Shown here: one piece after another, positions 59,680 through 64,000 of the stretch | Numbering within the stretch: position 1 is the stretch's first letter | Layout of the letters: each line of letters begins with the position of its first letter | Source of the DNA: Bradyrhizobium amphicarpaeae | GTDB lineage: Bacteria; Pseudomonadota; Alphaproteobacteria; Rhizobiales; Xanthobacteraceae | DNA: 64,000 nucleotides | Direction: 5' to 3' | NCBI RefSeq assembly: GCF_002266435.3 | Contig: NZ_CP029426.2 | Coordinates: 4,804,001 to 4,868,000, forward strand | Made by a program: the position numbers and the translations under genes | Notes under the pieces: model-generated | What the model was told of the DNA's origin: nothing | The model's input: the letters and a program-made list of their open reading frames with translations, nothing else | The model's database searches: none

Positions 59680-61179
59680 CTATTGCGCTGCGAGCGGCGG
59701 TGCCTCGACCTCGATCATTCCGTCGCCGCACCGCCGGCCGCCGAACTCCAGCACCGCTCCGACCAGCGCATTGATGTCCGCCTCCTCGGTACGGTGATTG
59801 ACGATCGCGGCGCGGATCGCAAACCTGCCGCCCAGCGTCGTGCTCGCGGGCGCCGCTATTCCGGACTCCTGGATGTCGGCGACGATCTCGCGATTGACCG
59901 CATCATCGGCCCGGTAGCGGAAGCAGACGATGTTGAGATTGACCGGCGCCAGCAATTCCAGCCGCGGTTCGGCCAGAACGCGGGCCTCCAGATATTTCGC
60001 CAGCGCGCAGCTTCGCGTGATCGTCGCACCGAGCCGGTCGGTGCCGAATGTCTTCAGCGTAAACCACGTCTTCAGCGCACGGAAGCCGCGCGACAGATCG
60101 GGGCCGAGATCGCAGGGCCAGACCGCGCCCGCCGCAAGCCCCCTCGCCTCGCGGCGCAGATAGGCCGCGGGTTGCGCAAAGGCCTGCCGATGCTGCTCGC
60201 CGTCGCGCACCAGCAGGAAGCCGGCGTCGTAAGGCACCTGTCCCCATTTGTGGAAGTCGAGCGCAATGGAATCCGCGCGCTCGATGCCGCGGAGCAGCGG
60301 CGCGAGCTCAGGCGAGAAGATCGCGAGCGCGCCGAAAGCGCCGTCGACGTGAAACCAGATGCCCTCCTCGCGACACAGCTCCGCGATCGCCTCGAGGTCG
60401 TCGATCGCACCAATGTCCACCGTACCGGCAGACGCAACGACCAGGAACGGCTTGAAACCGATCTCGCGATCGACGGTGAGCTGTGCACGCAACGCGGCAA
60501 GGTCGATGCGATGACCGGCATCGACGCCGATCTTGCGCAGCGCATCGGTGCCGAGCCCGGCAATGTCCATCGCCCTGGACACGCAGCCATGCGCGGCCTG
60601 CGACGTATAGGCCGTCAGCACCGCGCCGTCATTGCCGATGCCGTGCTGCCGCGCCAGCGTCCCGAGCGCAGCACTACGCGCCACCAGCACCGCCATCAGA
60701 TTGGCCATCGACGTGCCCGTGACGAAGATGCCGCTCGCGCTGTCCGGAAACGCGAACAGCCGGCGCATCCAGTCGACGATCTGGCGCTCGACCTCGATCG
60801 GCATGTGGTCGCGTCCGCCGAGATTGGCGTTGAGGCCGGCCGCGAGCATCTCCGCGATCATGCCGACCGCGGTGCCGCCGCCATGCACCCAGCCCATGAA
60901 GCCCGGATGGACGTTGCCGGTCGCATAGGGCGCGACATGCTCGACGAATTCGCGATAGACCTCGGCGAGCTCGCTCGCCTCGTGTGGCACGTCCGCCTTG
61001 AAGGCCGCGCGGGTCGCATCGGGAATCGGTTGCCAGACCGGGCGCGCCCGAACGTTGGCGATGCCGTCGATCGCATCGTCGAGCATGCGATGGGCGAGCG
61101 CGCGAAAGTCGCTCCAGTCCTGCGGATCGAGCGAGGTGCGCGCGACGGAGCTGTGCGCGTTGCGGATGATCTCGTTCAT
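59680..61179 (-). CDS. PLP-dependent (aromatic) amino acid decarboxylase
   Basis: 499 residues, the size of group II PLP decarboxylases (aromatic amino acid, tyrosine, histidine, glutamate types). Visible: HPGFMGWVHGGGTAVGMIAE (91-110), FVTGTSMANLMAVLVAR near 152, HVDGAFGA at 277-284 whose Asp279 contacts the PLP ring, and the Schiff-base Lys311 in LDFHKWGQ. Predicted to remove CO2 from an L-amino acid to give an amine. GGGGAG is 9 nt before the ATG. It overlaps the ATP-grasp-like gene by 4 bp and is last in a coupled three-gene operon. Confidence 0.9.
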   Translation of the reverse strand: MNEIIRNAHSSVARTSLDPQDWSDFRALAHRMLDDAIDGIANVRARPVWQPIPDATRAAFKADVPHEASELAEVYREFVEHVAPYATGNVHPGFMGWVHGGGTAVGMIAEMLAAGLNANLGGRDHMPIEVERQIVDWMRRLFAFPDSASGIFVTGTSMANLMAVLVARSAALGTLARQHGIGNDGAVLTAYTSQAAHGCVSRAMDIAGLGTDALRKIGVDAGHRIDLAALRAQLTVDREIGFKPFLVVASAGTVDIGAIDDLEAIAELCREEGIWFHVDGAFGALAIFSPELAPLLRGIERADSIALDFHKWGQVPYDAGFLLVRDGEQHRQAFAQPAAYLRREARGLAAGAVWPCDLGPDLSRGFRALKTWFTLKTFGTDRLGATITRSCALAKYLEARVLAEPRLELLAPVNLNIVCFRYRADDAVNREIVADIQESGIAAPASTTLGGRFAIRAAIVNHRTEEADINALVGAVLEFGGRRCGDGMIEVEAPPLAAQ

Positions 61180-62429
61180 GTTGCACTCCCCGCGCCTGCG
61201 CCTGCGTGCCGCGACAGCATCGCCGAGAACGCCGCGAAGATCTTGCGCATCTGCGGCGGCTTGTACGGAAACACGTCGGGCGAATCCATGTTGTGCACGA
61301 CGGCGGTGTTGTCGGCTTCGAACACCAGCAGCTCGTTGCTCTGGTTCTCGGCGCAATCGACGATGAAATAATCGAGGCCGACGCGCCGGCTCATCTCATC
61401 GAGCGCGCTTCCGTGGCGCGCAGCGAAGGCGTGCTCGAAGTCGCGCATGAAGATCGCCTCTTCCGCACGCTTCTCCTCGCTGAACGCCATGTAGGCGTTG
61501 AGATACCAGATGTCCCAGCGGTCGGCGATCGCCATGTGGCAGGCGTAGGGTTTGCCGTCGACCATCGCGAGACGATATTTGCGGTAGAGCCCGTCGGGGC
61601 TCACGTAGTCGACGAAACGCGCGACGAAGAAATCCTGCTCATCACGCTCGGCAAGATAGGCCGCGATCGCCGCGGCATCGTCGAGCTTGGCGAGCCCGAC
61701 GCCGGCATGCGAGCCGCGCGGCCGCGCGATCATCGGAAAGCGCAATTCAGCCGCGATGTCACGGCAGGCGATCTGCCCTCGCGAAAGATCGGACAATTGC
61801 GCGCGCGTTGCGTGAATCGTCGCGGGAATGTCGAGACCCGGCACGCCGGCCAGCAGGCGGTGCAGCTTGTCGCGATCGAGGTTGCCGATGCGATCGGGAC
61901 GATTGAGCAGTGGCCGCGGCCAATGCGGCGCGACCCTCCCGATCGAAGCGAGCGCCTCGCGGCATTCCTCGGAATCGGATGCGACCACGATGGCAACGTC
62001 GTGCTCGGGCAAATCCTTTGGCAGACCGACGCCCTCGACCACGTAGAGCGTCAACAGCTCGATGTCAGAGCCTTCGAGCAGAAACTCGATCGGCGTGTTG
62101 CCGCCCATGTCGATGTCGGCTGCAAGCGCGAGCACGCGCAGGCCCGGCTTCGGAGCCGCGCTCGGCGTGCGAAACAATTGGTGGAAGGCCAGCACCTCCG
62201 ACTGGATCGCAAGCCCCTGTTCCTTGTCGCCGAGCAGCTGGGTGATCAACGACAGATCCAGCCCTTCGCCCGCGAGCGCCGTCCCCGCCGCGATCCGCGT
62301 CAGCAGCTGGTCGCGCAATGGATGCAGGTCGACACCTTCAAAGGCCTGGCGCGTCAGCTGCGCGAAGCCGATGCGATCGGCATAGTTCGCTGTTGTCATG
62401 CAAAGCGGCGCGGAAACCGGATGCTGCAT
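61176..62429 (-). CDS. ATP-grasp-like protein of unknown function
   Basis: 417 residues. The C-terminal ~200 resemble an ATP-grasp ligase: ELRFPMIARPRGSHAGVGLA (lysine-less P-loop-like segment), EQDFFVARFVDYVSPDGLYR (strand with acceptor-lid residues), KYRLAMVDGKPYACHMAIAD, and metal-binding-like DYFIVDCAENQSNELLVFEA DN. The N-terminal part (1-190) is unassigned. ATP-grasp enzymes form amide or peptide bonds from acyl phosphates. The start at 62429 has GAGG upstream and lies 1 nt after the stop of the upstream gene; it overlaps the decarboxylase gene at its end. An alternative ATG is at 62399. Confidence 0.72.
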   Translation of the reverse strand: MQHPVSAPLCMTTANYADRIGFAQLTRQAFEGVDLHPLRDQLLTRIAAGTALAGEGLDLSLITQLLGDKEQGLAIQSEVLAFHQLFRTPSAAPKPGLRVLALAADIDMGGNTPIEFLLEGSDIELLTLYVVEGVGLPKDLPEHDVAIVVASDSEECREALASIGRVAPHWPRPLLNRPDRIGNLDRDKLHRLLAGVPGLDIPATIHATRAQLSDLSRGQIACRDIAAELRFPMIARPRGSHAGVGLAKLDDAAAIAAYLAERDEQDFFVARFVDYVSPDGLYRKYRLAMVDGKPYACHMAIADRWDIWYLNAYMAFSEEKRAEEAIFMRDFEHAFAARHGSALDEMSRRVGLDYFIVDCAENQSNELLVFEADNTAVVHNMDSPDVFPYKPPQMRKIFAAFSAMLSRHAGAGAGSAT

Positions 62430-62430
62430 C

Positions 62431-64000
62431 TCAGACCTCGAGCGCGGAGTTTGCCGGTACGGCCGCGACCGCGCCACGGTCGAGCAGCAGTTCGATCTTG
62501 ACCAGGACATGGGCGATGCGATCGAGAATTTCCTGCACGTTGCGTTGCGCCTGCGCGATGTCGGGCGACCAGGCCTCGGTCACGAGCCGCGCGCCGACGC
62601 AGAGGCGCAGCACGGCCTGCGGCGCCTCGTCCTGCCGCTCCAGCCGTACCGGCTGGCCGACCAGGCAGCGCTGCACGGCGACTTGCCGGTCCGCAGCGCT
62701 GCCGCCGATCGCCTCGTTCATGTCAAGCGCCAGCGCCCGATGGACGGCCCCGGTCTCGGCGATGGAGACCGGCTTGCCGTCGCGCAGCAGGATGAACGGA
62801 AAGATCGTGGTTTGTGCAAATTCCTCATCATCCGCGCCGGCGGTCCCGATCGCGGATCGGACGGGGCGCAGCGACGGCGACAACGCGATCATGCTGTCGA
62901 TGCCGGCGGCAAGCTCGGCGAGCACCTTGGCGCGGAAAGCCCCGGGTACGGCGTAGTAGCGGCCGATCTCGGCCAGTGCCGCTTCCCAGCGCAGCCATTG
63001 ACCGAAGTTCGGACGGCGTTCGAAGCGCGAACGCAGCGCTGTCCAGGCCACCGGCCAATCGCAACGGCCGGCGTAATCGAAGATACCAGGCGCGATCCTC
63101 TCGACCCGGTCGAACGACCGCGAAAGGCCCTTCGGCACCAGCACGGCACCGCTGAAGGCAGGTCCACCGAAGAATTTCGAGCCAGACATCAGCACCATAT
63201 AGCCGCGGTCGAGATAGGAGCGCAGCCGGCGGCGGCCGAGCCGGGCCTGGCAGGCATCGACGACGATCTGGACCTTGCGCGGCCAGCGCCGCGCGATCTC
63301 GTCGAGACAGGCCTCGCTCGGTGCGCGCCAGCCTAGCTTCGATGCATCCATGATCTGGAGCAGCACGGGCGCGCCTCGCGCAATTGTGGCCTCGATCGCA
63401 CGCAGCACCGCGGCATCGATGTCCGCGCGCATCGCGATCCCGGGCGCGGCCCCGAGCAGCGGCAGCGTAACGCTGGCGCCGGCGAGCCCTGCGACCGCAC
63501 CGTCCTTGCGAACCGCAAGGCCGCTCGCCGTCATCGAGCTGAAATGGTGCCCGCGGGCGGTGTGGATCGTCCCGCTTCCGGTCTGGTCGGCGCCGACCAC
63601 GATCGTCACCGGCGGCGCCCCGAGCAACACACGCGCCAGGAACAAGGCGTGGAGCTGTGAATCCGTGCCGGAGGGCGAGAACACGATGTCGATGCGCGCA
63701 GCGAGCTGGAGATGGCCGCGCAGCTCGTCCCGCATGTCCTCGCAGCGCGCGTCGAAGGCGATCTCTACCTCGTCGAACAGGCATTTGTGCATCAGCTCTT
63801 CACGCGCCAGCGCGGCACGGTCGTAAGCCGCGTGCGAGATCGTCGATGCGGTCGAGGAGGCGAAATTCCAGATCTCCGGCGCCGGCGAAGCCGCACAGCC
63901 ATAGCCGTTGACGCGATCCCTGGCGTCGAGCGCCAGCCGCGGATCGCCGCCGGAGACGAGCAGCGTGTCCAATGGTGTGAAGAGATCGCGCAGGCGATAA
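62431..64000 (-). CDS. PLP-dependent transferase-like protein, 5' end cut off
   Basis: Partial: the frame stays open to the window edge (YRLRDLFTPLDTLLVSGGDP...), so the true start lies beyond 64000. At least 523 residues. Fold type I PLP enzyme features: VFSPSGTDSQLHALFLARVL (cofactor phosphate region), VQIVVDACQARLGRRRLRSY (Asp to PLP nitrogen), and VLMSGSKFFGGPAFSGAVLV where Lys in SGSKFF is the likely Schiff-base residue, as in aminotransferase class V/desulfurase-like proteins. The C-terminal ~120 residues lack clear similarity. First of the three coupled genes seen here. Confidence 0.75.
   Translation of the reverse strand, partial: YRLRDLFTPLDTLLVSGGDPRLALDARDRVNGYGCAASPAPEIWNFASSTASTISHAAYDRAALAREELMHKCLFDEVEIAFDARCEDMRDELRGHLQLAARIDIVFSPSGTDSQLHALFLARVLLGAPPVTIVVGADQTGSGTIHTARGHHFSSMTASGLAVRKDGAVAGLAGASVTLPLLGAAPGIAMRADIDAAVLRAIEATIARGAPVLLQIMDASKLGWRAPSEACLDEIARRWPRKVQIVVDACQARLGRRRLRSYLDRGYMVLMSGSKFFGGPAFSGAVLVPKGLSRSFDRVERIAPGIFDYAGRCDWPVAWTALRSRFERRPNFGQWLRWEAALAEIGRYYAVPGAFRAKVLAELAAGIDSMIALSPSLRPVRSAIGTAGADDEEFAQTTIFPFILLRDGKPVSIAETGAVHRALALDMNEAIGGSAADRQVAVQRCLVGQPVRLERQDEAPQAVLRLCVGARLVTEAWSPDIAQAQRNVQEILDRIAHVLVKIELLLDRGAVAAVPANSALEV

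Overview
The window reads as a high-GC alphaproteobacterial chromosome, most likely Bradyrhizobium or a very close relative. Four points support this: tandem flagellins of about 760 residues, the type known for the thick subpolar filament of Bradyrhizobium; a Caulobacter-like flagellar gene set with fliX, flaF, flbT, motE and cckA; several Bradyrhizobium-type interspersed palindromic repeats; and strong GC bias that produces long antisense open frames. No rRNA, tRNA, CRISPR array, insertion sequence or prophage was seen.

Region 1 (1-20770) is general chromosome. It holds a transglutaminase, a GNAT protein, a DsbA/FrnE thiol oxidoreductase, an XRE regulator, a repeat-rich non-coding island (4670-5912), a SET-domain lysine methyltransferase next to a lysine-repeat protein, a TetR-controlled set (carotenoid oxygenase plus small membrane proteins and a YciB-like protein), class I fumarase, a LuxR-type regulator, a glutathione transferase, and several exported proteins of unknown role.

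Region 2 (20773-39931) is the first flagellar block. On the minus strand it carries flgB-flgC-fliE-fliQ-fliR-flhB-cckA, and divergently fliO-fliP on plus. Then come fliL-fliM-DUF6468-motE and a 1256-residue repeat protein on minus, and flgF-flgG-flgA-flgH on plus, ending at a strong terminator. Region 3 (40059-44772) is an insert of metabolic and regulatory genes: a hydratase, two divergent HxlR/oxidoreductase pairs and dksA. Region 4 (44783-59664) is the second flagellar block: fliX divergent from flgI-flgJ-flgN-like, a FlaG-like gene, flaF, four tandem giant flagellins, and flbT. Region 5 (59680 to the end) is an overlapping three-gene operon (PLP enzyme, ATP-grasp-like protein, PLP decarboxylase), cut by the window edge.

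The regulatory logic of the flagellar part is partly legible. CtrA-type boxes (TTAA-N7-TTAA) lie about 50-110 bp upstream of flgB, the 1256-residue gene, fliX, fliL, flaF, flbT and the first flagellin. A second motif close to GGCARAAYYTGCCG, resembling the FlbD-binding ftr element of Caulobacter, lies in the fliX/flgI, flgB/fliO and fliL/flgF gaps. It is paired with sigma-54 promoters (GG-N10-GC) at flgF, flgI and perhaps fliO. With cckA inside the cluster, this suggests a CckA-CtrA to FlbD/sigma-54 cascade. Part of the flagellum (fliF, fliG, fliN, fliI, flhA, flgE, flgK/L, motAB) is not in this window.
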